A stretch of 64,000 nt of DNA from an uncultured Ignavibacteria bacterium (lineage in GTDB: Bacteria; Bacteroidota; Ignavibacteria; Tepidaquicellales; Tepidaquicellaceae): positions 36,074 to 100,073 of the forward strand of contig CALJIG010000025.1 of assembly GCA_937974175.1 (NCBI GenBank). Direction: 5' to 3'. Position 1 is the first letter of the stretch; each line of letters begins with the position of its first letter. Under the pieces are notes generated by a model, which saw only the letters and a list, made by a program, of their open reading frames with translations, searched no databases and was not told where the DNA came from. Both the position numbers and the translations under genes were made by a program. Below are positions 44,828 through 54,185 of this stretch, in pieces.

Positions 44828-46462
44828 GTGGGAAAATCAATCGTAGTTATAGTCTTACTATTACTCTCTGTAATTAACTCAAATTCACAGGTAACACAGG
44901 AGTGGTCACAAAGATATAATGGACCGGTAAACGAATTTGACGGTGTAAGAAAAATGGCTGTTGATAACTCGGGGAATGTGTACATAACCGGAGATAGTAA
45001 AGGTGCAGGTACAGATTATGACTTCTGCACAATAAAGTATAATTCATCAGGAGCGCAGCAGTGGGTACAAAGATATAATGGGACAGGTAACGGCGTTGAT
45101 TATCCAAATTCAATTGCTGTAGATAAATCAGGCAATGTCTATGTAACAGGAATCAGTCTTGGGAATGACTCAGGAAATGATTTCTTAACTATAAAATATA
45201 ATTCAACAGGTGTGCAGCAATGGGTACAAAGATATAATTACAGCAGTGGTGATGATGCAGCTTATGATATAGCTTTAGACACTTCAGGAAATGTTTATGT
45301 CACCGGGAAAAGCGGCACAACAGCCGTTTCATCTGATGATTACACCACAATAAAATATAATTCGGCAGGTATTCAACAATGGGTTAAAAGATATAACGGA
45401 CCCGGAAATCTAAACGATGTCGCATTTGGTTTAGTTGTTGATGCCTCGGGTAACGTTTATGTAACAGGCTCTAGCGCAGGTAGTTCATTATCATTTGATT
45501 ACCTGACTTTAAAATACAATTCAGCTGGTGTTCAACAATGGGAAAAAAGATTTAACGGTTCTTTCAGCAATTTTGATGCTGCCTATGCAATAAAACTTGA
45601 TTATTCAGGAAATATATATGTCACTGGAGCAGCAACAGGGCTTGGTACATTTAAGGATTTTTTAACAATAAAATACGATGCTTTAGGAACTCAGGTTTGG
45701 GCAAGAACTTATGATGCAATATCCCACAAAGATGATTATGGAACATCATTAGCAGTAGATTCTGTGGGGAATGTTTTTGTAACCGGTATCAGTGCTGCCG
45801 AAAATGGAACCTTCGACTTCCTGACAATATGTTATAATTCAGCAGGTGAACCGGAAGTATGGACAAAAAGATATAATGGCACATCAAATAATGATGACTT
45901 TGCAAATGATATAAAAATTGATAAAAATAATAATGTATATATAACAGGACAAAGTACTGTAAACGGCTCATCTACGAATTGTGTAACTATAAAGTACAGC
46001 TCTAACGGTACGCAATTATGGATTCAGGAATACAACGGTCTAGCGAATGGTAATGATAAAGGAACTTCATTAGCTGTTGATAATTCAGGTAATGTTTATG
46101 TAGGCGCTGCAAGTGAAGGCACAGATACATACTTTGATTTTGCAACAATAAAATATTCTCAGTCTATTGGTATTCAAACACTTTCAAACGAAATACCAAA
46201 TAGATTTTTCTTATCTCAAAATTACCCAAATCCTTTTAATCCAACGACAAATATAAAATTTGATGTACTGAAAAGCGGAATTGTAAGCATTAAAGTTTTC
46301 GATATAGAGGGAAAAGAAATCCAAGAACTTCTAAAAGAATTTAAACCCGCGGGAAGTTATCAAACTACATTCGATGGAAGTAAATTCGGCAGTGGAGTGT
46401 ATTTTTATGAAATGCAGACAAATGATTTTATTGAAACAAAAAGAATGCTCTTAGTGAAGTAA
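44828..46462 (+). CDS. T9SS cargo protein with eight SBBP beta-propeller repeats
   Basis: 544 aa from GTG 44828, signal peptide ending NSNSQ. Eight consecutive repeats of about 53 residues follow, each with a core such as AVDKSGNVYVTG and TIKYNSTGVQQWVQRYNG, matching SBBP propeller repeats. The C-terminal 85 residues are a T9SS type A sorting domain (LSQNYPNPFNPTTNIKFDV ... GVYFYE), so the protein should be exported across the outer membrane and anchored or released. The first part of the gene shares its GTGGGAAAAT start with the next gene. Function is probably surface adhesion or binding; this is inference. Confidence 0.88.
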   Translation: MGKSIVVIVLLLLSVINSNSQVTQEWSQRYNGPVNEFDGVRKMAVDNSGNVYITGDSKGAGTDYDFCTIKYNSSGAQQWVQRYNGTGNGVDYPNSIAVDKSGNVYVTGISLGNDSGNDFLTIKYNSTGVQQWVQRYNYSSGDDAAYDIALDTSGNVYVTGKSGTTAVSSDDYTTIKYNSAGIQQWVKRYNGPGNLNDVAFGLVVDASGNVYVTGSSAGSSLSFDYLTLKYNSAGVQQWEKRFNGSFSNFDAAYAIKLDYSGNIYVTGAATGLGTFKDFLTIKYDALGTQVWARTYDAISHKDDYGTSLAVDSVGNVFVTGISAAENGTFDFLTICYNSAGEPEVWTKRYNGTSNNDDFANDIKIDKNNNVYITGQSTVNGSSTNCVTIKYSSNGTQLWIQEYNGLANGNDKGTSLAVDNSGNVYVGAASEGTDTYFDFATIKYSQSIGIQTLSNEIPNRFFLSQNYPNPFNPTTNIKFDVLKSGIVSIKVFDIEGKEIQELLKEFKPAGSYQTTFDGSKFGSGVYFYEMQTNDFIETKRMLLVK

Positions 46463-46502
46463 TCAATTTAAAATCATTTTTAAAAAATTAAAATCAATCA
46501 AA

Positions 46503-48329
46503 GTGGGAAAATTTACAATAATAATTTTTATTTTACTTATTTGCACTAATCTTTACTCTCAAACCAAACAACCCGGAATTACAAAAACAGAAATTATCAG
46601 TACCCCAGTGGATAATCCGGTTATAACTGAGATTGTTAGAAATTTAAACATAGCTCGAACAAACAATGATATGCAATCAAAATTATATTGGGAAAAAAAG
46701 TTGCAAAAAGCAGCAAACTTAAACGAAATTGAAGTAAAACCTGATACAACTTTTATATCGAAAAGAGAAACTCAAAATACAAATGCAATTACTGACGTTT
46801 TAAACGTATCAATGATTCAGGACCGTAATAGTTCAGCAAATGCTGTATCGATTGATAGATTTAATGGCAATATATATGTAGCGGCTGCCATAATTGGAGG
46901 TTCAACTGGAGATACAGTACGGATTTACAGATCAACAAATAATGGGTTTAATTTTTTTCCAATATATTCAATAATGCTTTCTTCTTGTGAAGTAACACGA
47001 AACGGACTTGATATCGAGGTAATCTCTAAGGGCGATTCATCTTATATATTCTTAGCGCTTAATTACACTAAAAGCGGAATATTCAAATCCGCTTTACTTA
47101 GAGTAAGGCAAGATGGAAGACAAGTTGTTTTCTATCCTAAAGGTTTAGAAAATACAATTCAATATAAAGGTGCAAGAATCACAAGCGACAATGCAAATTT
47201 TACAGATGCAACTTACGTTTATTTTTTATATGAAAAAGATTCAATCGTAAATGGGCAAACGTTTATCAAATCTAATTTAGAAATAATTACAGACGCTTTT
47301 AAAAGTTTCCCTTTCGAAATTTCTACCGGTTACGTTGGTAATAACGGACAGTATGGTTACAATATAAGTGGTCCTGCCCCCTCAGGTGCTGAATTTGAAA
47401 CTGATATTGCCTATGTACATACTGTATCCGGGGCTAATCAACTTTACACAATTACTGTAGTTAGAGGGGTTCCGGGTTCATTCGGTGACGGCACAGGGTT
47501 GTTTTTTACTCGTAGCAATACATTCGGTGCTACACAACCAACTCTTTTCTCAACTACCGATGTATTACGTCTCAAAAAAAACCCAAGAATTGCTTCTACC
47601 GGTTTTAGAGATAACTCTCTAACTGTAGTTACAAACAGATTATATTTGAATGGTGATTGGGACCCTTTTAATTTTCATTCAGAGGATATTAGTGCTGCCG
47701 CGCCAATTTTTAATAATACATTTTTAAGTTCATCAACTGATACAACTATCTCCGTATCTGTTGCTGCAAGGTACCGCTCCAATGGTACATACATTTTTGG
47801 CTATAGTGATTACAAACAACCCGGTACTAACGTTTTTATAAAATCATTAAAAAACGGAACGTACAGCCCGTCAATTCAAGTCAACAATATTCAAAGTAGC
47901 CCAAATTTCGGACACCCTGATGTCTCATTTAGAAATGTAAATAATGATTCATGTTTTGTTGTGTGGGGAGGTTTCGGTGGAGTTGGCACCTATGCAACAG
48001 GCGGCTGCAGTGGTCCCTTTATCGGCATCAGTAATCAAAATACAGAAATAGATGATTACCTTCTTAATCAAAATTATCCGAATCCATTTAATCCAACTAC
48101 AAATATTTCTTTCAGTACACAAACATCTGCCTTTGTAAAAATTTCGGTGTATGATGTTTTAGGAAATGAAATTGCTGAGATTTTAAATGAAAAGAAGAAT
48201 TCAGGATATTATAATTATATATTCGATGGGAAAAATCTTCCATCCGGAGTTTACTACTATAAAATTGAACTAACAACTTCTGAATTAAAATCATTCTCAC
48301 AAACACGAAAAATGATTTTATTAAAATAA
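46503..48329 (+). CDS. Large secreted protein with T9SS sorting domain, paralogue A
   Basis: 608 aa from GTG 46503, signal peptide ending NLYSQ. The N-terminal segment (about 20-90, GITKTEIISTPVDNPVITEI) and the rest of the chain match the gene at 50047. The middle has sialidase/propeller-like features (VRIYRSTNNGFNFFPIY). A Cys pair region (CFVVWGGFGG, TGGCSGPFIG) precedes the T9SS sorting domain LNQNYPNPFNPTTNISFS. The enzymatic or binding role is unknown. It is 40 bases after the previous cargo gene, so the two are probably cotranscribed. Confidence 0.85.
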   Translation: MGKFTIIIFILLICTNLYSQTKQPGITKTEIISTPVDNPVITEIVRNLNIARTNNDMQSKLYWEKKLQKAANLNEIEVKPDTTFISKRETQNTNAITDVLNVSMIQDRNSSANAVSIDRFNGNIYVAAAIIGGSTGDTVRIYRSTNNGFNFFPIYSIMLSSCEVTRNGLDIEVISKGDSSYIFLALNYTKSGIFKSALLRVRQDGRQVVFYPKGLENTIQYKGARITSDNANFTDATYVYFLYEKDSIVNGQTFIKSNLEIITDAFKSFPFEISTGYVGNNGQYGYNISGPAPSGAEFETDIAYVHTVSGANQLYTITVVRGVPGSFGDGTGLFFTRSNTFGATQPTLFSTTDVLRLKKNPRIASTGFRDNSLTVVTNRLYLNGDWDPFNFHSEDISAAAPIFNNTFLSSSTDTTISVSVAARYRSNGTYIFGYSDYKQPGTNVFIKSLKNGTYSPSIQVNNIQSSPNFGHPDVSFRNVNNDSCFVVWGGFGGVGTYATGGCSGPFIGISNQNTEIDDYLLNQNYPNPFNPTTNISFSTQTSAFVKISVYDVLGNEIAEILNEKKNSGYYNYIFDGKNLPSGVYYYKIELTTSELKSFSQTRKMILLK

Positions 48330-48344
48330 ATTTTTCAAGAACTA

Positions 48345-48401
48345 CACAATTCTTTCCGGAGCCGTTTGTTCCCGCTTTCGGACTTCGGAAACAGAATTGT
48401 G
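48345..48401. terminator. 57-base palindrome between convergent genes, copy 1
   Basis: An imperfect inverted repeat closed by cacaattct and agaattgtg with a ttccg/cggaa inner stem. It differs from the copy at 51910-51966 at two positions only. It sits between the stops of two convergent genes, as the other copy does, so a bidirectional terminator is likely. Confidence 0.8.
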
Positions 48402-48408
48402 CATTCGT

Positions 48409-49860
48409 TCAGTTCAATTCTTCAAATTTATTTAAAAGCCAGTCTTTATTTCTAATCATTGTGCAGACAATCAGTTCCTTGTAGTTAATGGAAATATCAT
48501 TTTGCATACCGGATTTTTTTCTAAGCAGGACTAAATAGAATTTTAAAAAATTTAAACATTTTTCTCTTCTTCCTCCTTCGAGTGGTTCAGTTCTGTTTAT
48601 GAATTGCCTGAATGTTTCTGCTTGTGAAAAAGCTGTTTCGAGGTATTCCAATTCAAAAAAATTTATCATACGAAGTACTTTAGAATCAACCTTAAATAAA
48701 ATATCTTCTTTATCTATTTTCAGAAGCTGCTCATTCGATTCAATATATTTTTTCCTCCTTGATAATATTTTTGCTTTGTAGTAATTGTAAAAATCATACT
48801 TTGCATCTTCATCAATTAAATCTATTTTGTTTTCAAGAAATTTATCCGCCCACTCCAATTCCTTTACCAGAATCGCTCCATGTATAAGATTGACAAACAT
48901 CCCGGTGCTCATTCTACCGGCATCATCAAGAACTAATTCCTTTTCAACCATTTCCTTCCCCAGCTGAAACAAAATCTTCATAAGTTCTTTATCATCGGAT
49001 AGTATATTCAAATTTATAATATTTCTCATCCATATATACATTCTGTACTGGGCATTCTTAGTCATGCTGTTAATTCGTTCCTGAAATAAACAGTAAGATT
49101 TTTTGAAATTGTCGTAAAAATTTCCATTCTTATTTTGCGCAGTAAGAAAGAGTGAATAATAAAATTCAATATCCTTGTAATGGGTGCTTTTGTTTTTTCT
49201 CATTCCGTCAATTAACCTTTCAATATCAATTGTATCAAAAAATAATTCTACAATATCATATTTTTCAGAGCCGGATTTCGATTGATTTATACTATACTGA
49301 CTTGAGCGCTCAAACAAAAACTCTGCAAGAAAAAATGTGAACAAAGGTTCATTAAGAGTATTTCGTGAATAGTTTTTAGGGATAATTTTTCTTCTGTCAT
49401 TAAATGAATCCAGCTCAGTTACAAGATGAAACTGATTGAGATTTTTTTTATAAAAGTTATCTTCCATTGTTTCATTATTCTCATACACACTCTTATAATT
49501 TTTGTTAAACTCTTTATCCAGATTTCTCGCATTTGTTTCACTTAATAATTTCAATCTAAAATCAAAAGAATTTTCATATTTTATAAATCCTAAAAATCTT
49601 TCTGCAAGATTACCCAAATCTGTAAAAAGATTTCTTAATGTTCCTTCGTTAAACGATTTTCCCGGGTGAAGTTTTTTATAAATATTTTCATTAGTCAGCC
49701 TGGAACTGCTGAATAATGGATAGTATTTATTTAAAGCATAAAAAAACTTTATAAGCTCATTTGAGCGATTAAAAAAAGGAGAATTTACGAATTTTTCGAA
49801 TTCCGAATATTCTTCTTTATTTAAGGTTGATAGTATTCTGAATACCTTAATTTGATGCAT
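48409..49860 (-). CDS. Helical protein of unknown function, paralogue 2
   Basis: 483 aa, ATG at 49860. It is a close relative of the protein at 42719 along its whole length: LNKEEYSEFEKFVNSPFFNR, then KLHPGKSFNEGTLRNLFTDL, NLAERFLGFIKYENSFDFRL and NYYKAKILSRRKKYIESNEQ. It is soluble, helical and Lys-rich, with no signal peptide. Like its paralogue it is divergent from a secreted-protein gene (50047). The repeated association suggests a role linked to that gene type, but nothing in the sequence shows a catalytic site. Confidence 0.7.
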   Translation of the reverse strand: MHQIKVFRILSTLNKEEYSEFEKFVNSPFFNRSNELIKFFYALNKYYPLFSSSRLTNENIYKKLHPGKSFNEGTLRNLFTDLGNLAERFLGFIKYENSFDFRLKLLSETNARNLDKEFNKNYKSVYENNETMEDNFYKKNLNQFHLVTELDSFNDRRKIIPKNYSRNTLNEPLFTFFLAEFLFERSSQYSINQSKSGSEKYDIVELFFDTIDIERLIDGMRKNKSTHYKDIEFYYSLFLTAQNKNGNFYDNFKKSYCLFQERINSMTKNAQYRMYIWMRNIINLNILSDDKELMKILFQLGKEMVEKELVLDDAGRMSTGMFVNLIHGAILVKELEWADKFLENKIDLIDEDAKYDFYNYYKAKILSRRKKYIESNEQLLKIDKEDILFKVDSKVLRMINFFELEYLETAFSQAETFRQFINRTEPLEGGRREKCLNFLKFYLVLLRKKSGMQNDISINYKELIVCTMIRNKDWLLNKFEELN

Positions 49861-49980
49861 GAAATGTAGTGATTTATAAGGTTAAACCGATTTTCCAACA
49901 AGTTGATGTTTTACAGTTATTTAGACGATAAATTATCGACGAAAAAGTACTTTTAGAGGTTAAAACCAAAAAATAATGTT

Positions 49981-50011
49981 TTTGCAGATAAGACCTGTTA
50001 AGTGTATTTTA
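49981..50011 (+). promoter_or_regulatory. Candidate promoter of the gene at 50047
   Basis: TTTG (49981-49984), 20 bases, TATTTTA (50005-50011), a partial TAnnTTTG match. It is preceded by the aatgtttttgca block (49975-49986) shared with 44288-44299. Confidence 0.45.
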
Positions 50012-50046
50012 ATCATAATTTTTGACTAAAAAAATCATAAAAGAAT

Positions 50047-51894
50047 ATGAAAATATTTTTAATATTGTTTACCACCTTATTAGTTTGGTTTTGTTCCTCC
50101 GTTAAATTATTTTCACAACAAAATAAGCCGGCCGGTATTTCAAAAACAGAAATATTAAACACACCTGCTGAGAATATTAAAATTTCTGAAATCACTCAGA
50201 ATTTAAAAATTGCCAGAACGAACGGTGATATAACTGCAAAAGAATTTTGGGAAAATAAGCTAAATGAAATTACTACACCGCAGATAATTGAAACTCCTCA
50301 GAACATATTTGTTGGAAAGAGAGAAACCGGAAATGTAAATATATCAGGTGATGTCTTAAATGTTTCCAAAATAGGCAACTGGTGGGGTAATGCTCTGGCA
50401 ATATCTTATGACAGAATTAACGGAGATATTTATGCTGCAATAGGACAAATTTCTAACGTTAATCCTGTATCGGAAGCAGATACGTTACGAATATTAAAAT
50501 CTACAAATAACGGAATTAGTTTTTCTCTTATCTACACATTTACAATGCCGGGAAACTTTGGTATTCCCAATAATAGTTTAGATATGGAAGTAATTTCCAA
50601 AGGTGATACATCATTTGCTTTTATTGCAATGTCTTATACTTTGGGAGGTTTGTATAATTCTGCAGTACTTCGGGTCAGGCAGGATGGAAATCTTGCAAGC
50701 TTTGGTTTGATACAAGGCAGTATAACTAACAAATTTTATAATGCCAGAATAACCAGTGATAACGCGTATTATACAAATAGTACATATATTTATTTTTCAA
50801 CTACATTGGATTCCACAGTTTCAGGAAACCGAAGAGTTAAATCAAAACTGTATCGTATAGAGGCGCCATTTTCTACACCTTTGAAAATTATCTCTGGTTA
50901 TCAGGATAATTCAAATGGACATTATGGATATTACGTTAGCGGTATAGCCCCGGCAAATACAGAGTTTGAATCAGACATTGCATTTGTAAACACTGCGGGG
51001 GATTCAGACCAAGTATATACCGTAACCGTTGTACGAGGAGTTACCGGTTCCTTTAATGACGGAGCTTCACTTTTTTTTACTAAAAGTGATAACTACGGCA
51101 GAACTGCACCTGCATTATTCAGCCAATCCGAAACAGGCTCATACATAAAGAAAAACCCACGAATTGCTTCAACCGGGTATCACAATAGTTCTCTCGTTGT
51201 GTTCACCAGAAGACTGTATCAAGCCGGTGATTGGGACCCATACAATTTTTACTGCTCAGATATTAATGCACCTGTCCCTTCATTTACCGGTACTTACATC
51301 AGCACTGCCACTGATACTACGGTTGCAATTTCAGTCGCAGCAAAATACAGGTCAAATGGCACATTTATATTTGGATATTGCAATAGAACCTCTCAAGGTT
51401 ATAGCGGCAATGTATTCATTAAACTTTTTGCATCAGGTGTTTATGGAGCAAGTGTTCAGGCAAATAATACTACAGCAGGAGGTGACATGGGTTTGCCTGA
51501 AGTTTCATTTAGAAACGTAAATAATGATTCCTGCCTTGTAATTTGGGGAGGATATTTTGGATACAGTACTTACGTTACCGGCGGATGCAGCGGACCATTT
51601 ATAGGTATAAATAATCAAAGTACATTTGCTGCTGATTTTACTTTAGAGCAAAACTATCCTAACCCATTCAACCCTGTCACAAATATAAAGTTTAATATTC
51701 TTAAAAGCGGATTTGTAAGCATAAAAGTATTTGATATTCTCGGCAATGAAGTTGATAACCTCGTAAATGAAATAAAAGCTGCAGGGAGTTATTCTGTTAC
51801 TTTTGACGGCAGCAAACTTGCAAGCGGAGTTTATTACTATAGGATGGAATCGGGAGGTTTCACCGAGACAAAAAAAATGTCACTAATTAAATAA
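50047..51894 (+). CDS. Large secreted protein with T9SS sorting domain, paralogue B
   Basis: 615 aa, signal peptide ending KLFSQ. It has the same architecture as the gene at 46503: GISKTEILNTPAENIKISEI, a propeller-like middle (TLRILKSTNNGISFSLIYTF, VYTVTVVRGVTGSFNDGASL), a Cys-containing end (TGGCSGPFIG) and a T9SS sorting domain (LEQNYPNPFNPVTNIKFN). The pair is clearly a local duplication. Its 3' side holds the second 57-base palindrome. It has no recognisable catalytic motif. Confidence 0.85.
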   Translation: MKIFLILFTTLLVWFCSSVKLFSQQNKPAGISKTEILNTPAENIKISEITQNLKIARTNGDITAKEFWENKLNEITTPQIIETPQNIFVGKRETGNVNISGDVLNVSKIGNWWGNALAISYDRINGDIYAAIGQISNVNPVSEADTLRILKSTNNGISFSLIYTFTMPGNFGIPNNSLDMEVISKGDTSFAFIAMSYTLGGLYNSAVLRVRQDGNLASFGLIQGSITNKFYNARITSDNAYYTNSTYIYFSTTLDSTVSGNRRVKSKLYRIEAPFSTPLKIISGYQDNSNGHYGYYVSGIAPANTEFESDIAFVNTAGDSDQVYTVTVVRGVTGSFNDGASLFFTKSDNYGRTAPALFSQSETGSYIKKNPRIASTGYHNSSLVVFTRRLYQAGDWDPYNFYCSDINAPVPSFTGTYISTATDTTVAISVAAKYRSNGTFIFGYCNRTSQGYSGNVFIKLFASGVYGASVQANNTTAGGDMGLPEVSFRNVNNDSCLVIWGGYFGYSTYVTGGCSGPFIGINNQSTFAADFTLEQNYPNPFNPVTNIKFNILKSGFVSIKVFDILGNEVDNLVNEIKAAGSYSVTFDGSKLASGVYYYRMESGGFTETKKMSLIK

Positions 51895-51909
51895 TTGTAT
51901 CATTAGCAA

Positions 51910-51966
51910 CACGATTCTTTCCGAAGCCGTTTGTTCCCGCTTTCGGACTTCGGAAACAGAATTGTG
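51910..51966. terminator. 57-base palindrome between convergent genes, copy 2
   Basis: 55 of 57 bases are identical to the copy at 48345-48401, loop included. It lies between the convergent stops at 51894 and 51981. Confidence 0.8.
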
Positions 51967-51980
51967 TAAAACTTAAAAAA

Positions 51981-53396
51981 TTATTTAACTACAATCATCT
52001 TCTTCATCGAAGTGAAATTACCGGCAGAGATTTTATAAAAATAACTGCCCGATGAAAGACCGGATGCATCAAACTTAAATTGATAATATCCTGCATTCAA
52101 AGATTGATTAACAAGAGAAGATACTTCCTTTCCTGTGATATCAAAAACTTTTAAATCAACAAAAGAATTCTTAGGAAGTTCAAACTCAATATTTGTCACC
52201 GGATTAAAAGGGTTAGGATAATTTTGAGATAAAATAAATTGCTGTGGAGCTCCTATAGTAACTTCATTGGATAATGCATAATATTTGTAATTGCCGTTCA
52301 AATCAATCTGCTTTAATCTATATGAATATTTTCCTGTTCTGAGATTTACATCATTGAAAGTATATGATTGATTATTATTAGAGTTTCCAAATCCGTTCAC
52401 AAATGAAATTTCTTTGAACTCTGCATCTGATTTTCTTTCAATTGAAAAACCTTTATTGTTAAGCTCATAAGACGTTGTCCAGTTCAGCTTCACAGAATTT
52501 TTATCAATTGAAGAATTAAAACTCACAAGTTCTACCGGAAGTGCAGAATCCCAATTGATAGCGACTCCCTGCGGATAAGGAATTCCTGAAAACAATTGAG
52601 TAACAGATGCGCCTGAGGTTGTTGCGCGGGAAATATCCTGCGTTGAATTGTCTGTCCAGTATATCAGCAAACCTGCTGCATTTATTGCCAAACCTCTGGG
52701 ATTACCGGTTAAACCCGTTACAACATCAGCTTTTGTAACAGGTAAAGCACTGACATTTCCTTTTTGAATTTTATCAACACCTGAATCTATCCAGTAAATA
52801 TTATTATCAAGAGAGTTAAATGATATACCCCAAACCTGGTTTAATGAAGTTGCGACATCTTCAAGATTTGACCCATCTACATTGCATCGCATAATTTTTT
52901 TCATACCTACTCCATTATCAGCAAAATATACTTTAGAGTTAAGAGGATCATAGGCTACATATCCGGGAGAGACTAATCCTGTTGATACAATATCCGTAAC
53001 ACCTGTACCTGTCAGAGTTGAGCGCTGAATTTTTTTAGTTGAGTTATCTGCCCAGAACATTCTGTTGTTGTTACCGTCAATTGCAATTCCACGGGGAGAC
53101 AATAATCCGTCTGTAGATGAAAGTATAGGTGTGACTGTTAAACTGTTTATATTTATTTTCTTTATGGTAGCAGCGGAAAAGTCAGTCCAGTAAAGTTCTC
53201 CGGCATCATTATCAACTGCGAGTGCATATCCCGAAGATAAACCGGTTAGCACATCAGTGGTAATGCCTGAACCGTCAATATTATGCTTCTGGAGTTTTCC
53301 CGATGAGCCGTCAGTCCAGTAAATTTTCTGTGAGTATCCTTCAGAGCATCCCAGGAAGAGTAGCACTAAAGTTAATACAACAAAATATTTTTTCAT
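51981..53396 (-). CDS. T9SS cargo protein with YWTD-type beta-propeller
   Basis: 471 aa, lipoprotein-like or ordinary signal peptide ending FLGCSEGYSQ. The first 270 residues form about six LDL-receptor class B (YWTD) repeats (KIYWTDGSSGKLQKHNIDGS; RMFWADNSTKKIQRSTLTGT). A fibronectin-III-like domain (about 285-380, VELVSFNSSIDKNSVKLNWT) and a T9SS sorting domain (LSQNYPNPFNPVTNIEFELP) follow. It is probably a surface binding protein. It is on the minus strand, 32 bases downstream of a tail-collar gene, so it may be cotranscribed with those genes. Confidence 0.88.
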   Translation of the reverse strand: MKKYFVVLTLVLLFLGCSEGYSQKIYWTDGSSGKLQKHNIDGSGITTDVLTGLSSGYALAVDNDAGELYWTDFSAATIKKININSLTVTPILSSTDGLLSPRGIAIDGNNNRMFWADNSTKKIQRSTLTGTGVTDIVSTGLVSPGYVAYDPLNSKVYFADNGVGMKKIMRCNVDGSNLEDVATSLNQVWGISFNSLDNNIYWIDSGVDKIQKGNVSALPVTKADVVTGLTGNPRGLAINAAGLLIYWTDNSTQDISRATTSGASVTQLFSGIPYPQGVAINWDSALPVELVSFNSSIDKNSVKLNWTTSYELNNKGFSIERKSDAEFKEISFVNGFGNSNNNQSYTFNDVNLRTGKYSYRLKQIDLNGNYKYYALSNEVTIGAPQQFILSQNYPNPFNPVTNIEFELPKNSFVDLKVFDITGKEVSSLVNQSLNAGYYQFKFDASGLSSGSYFYKISAGNFTSMKKMIVVK

Positions 53397-53427
53397 GTTT
53401 TAAAAATTTATAAATTCTATAAATGTG

Positions 53428-54162
53428 TTATGAAGAAACAGGGTAAACACCTTCTGTTGCAATGACAAAACTAATTGCCATATACGGCTGTAAATTAGTA
53501 TGCTCAATTCCGGAACCTCCTGTTCCGATTGAATTTGAATTCAATTGTACATCTGAAGAAGATGCATACGAAGCTATTCCGTCTGCATTCCTTGCAGGGA
53601 AATAGTTCTGAGGAGTTCCGTAATTTCCTGATGCACTGCTTGATGAAATTAAATGTGTGTGAGCAGGGATTTGGGGCAATGTGAGTGTAACATTTTCAAC
53701 TCCACCTGTTTGCCCGATTGTATAATTTGATAAACCCGGACCCTGGCCAAAATGAATAGGCACTCTTCCCCGTAAGTCAGGCACAGCAAAATTTGTTGTT
53801 CCGTTTCCGCCGTAAGTCGTTCCTATTAAAGTAAACAACGAATTATATGCAGCTATTGATAAAAGCTGGCCGTCACAATACTCCCATCCTAAAGGTTCGA
53901 AGTTAAATCCGACCATCTCTATACTTCCTATATAGGCTTCGGTGCCGCCGGAGGGAATATAATTTTCTATTATATCTCCATTCTTTTTTACGTATATAAA
54001 TCCGGTTTTAGATTTTGCACCAAATACATTTGTTGCACCTGCAACTAATCCTACACCTAATATAGATGCAGATATTTTTGAGAGAAAATTTCTCCTGCTG
54101 TTTTCTTTTGCAGAGATTTCATTCCCGATTTTATTTTTATTTCTTTTTCTAAAAAAATTCAT
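53428..54162 (-). CDS. Tail-collar domain protein with twin-arginine-type signal, paralogue 1
   Basis: 244 aa. The N-terminal region has SRRNFLSK before a hydrophobic stretch ending VFGA, as in Tat signals. The mature part is a Phage_Tail_Collar (MdpB-like) domain: FNFEPLGWEYCDGQLLSIAA, then YGGNGTTNFAVPDLRGRVPI, with HTH and a late HTNLQPYMAISFVIA. Tat export of a folded tail-collar protein is the inference. It is the last of three tandem paralogues and no other phage gene is near. Confidence 0.85.
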   Translation of the reverse strand: MNFFRKRNKNKIGNEISAKENSRRNFLSKISASILGVGLVAGATNVFGAKSKTGFIYVKKNGDIIENYIPSGGTEAYIGSIEMVGFNFEPLGWEYCDGQLLSIAAYNSLFTLIGTTYGGNGTTNFAVPDLRGRVPIHFGQGPGLSNYTIGQTGGVENVTLTLPQIPAHTHLISSSSASGNYGTPQNYFPARNADGIASYASSSDVQLNSNSIGTGGSGIEHTNLQPYMAISFVIATEGVYPVSS

Positions 54163-54185
54163 GACAATTTTTTAAAATTCAAAAA

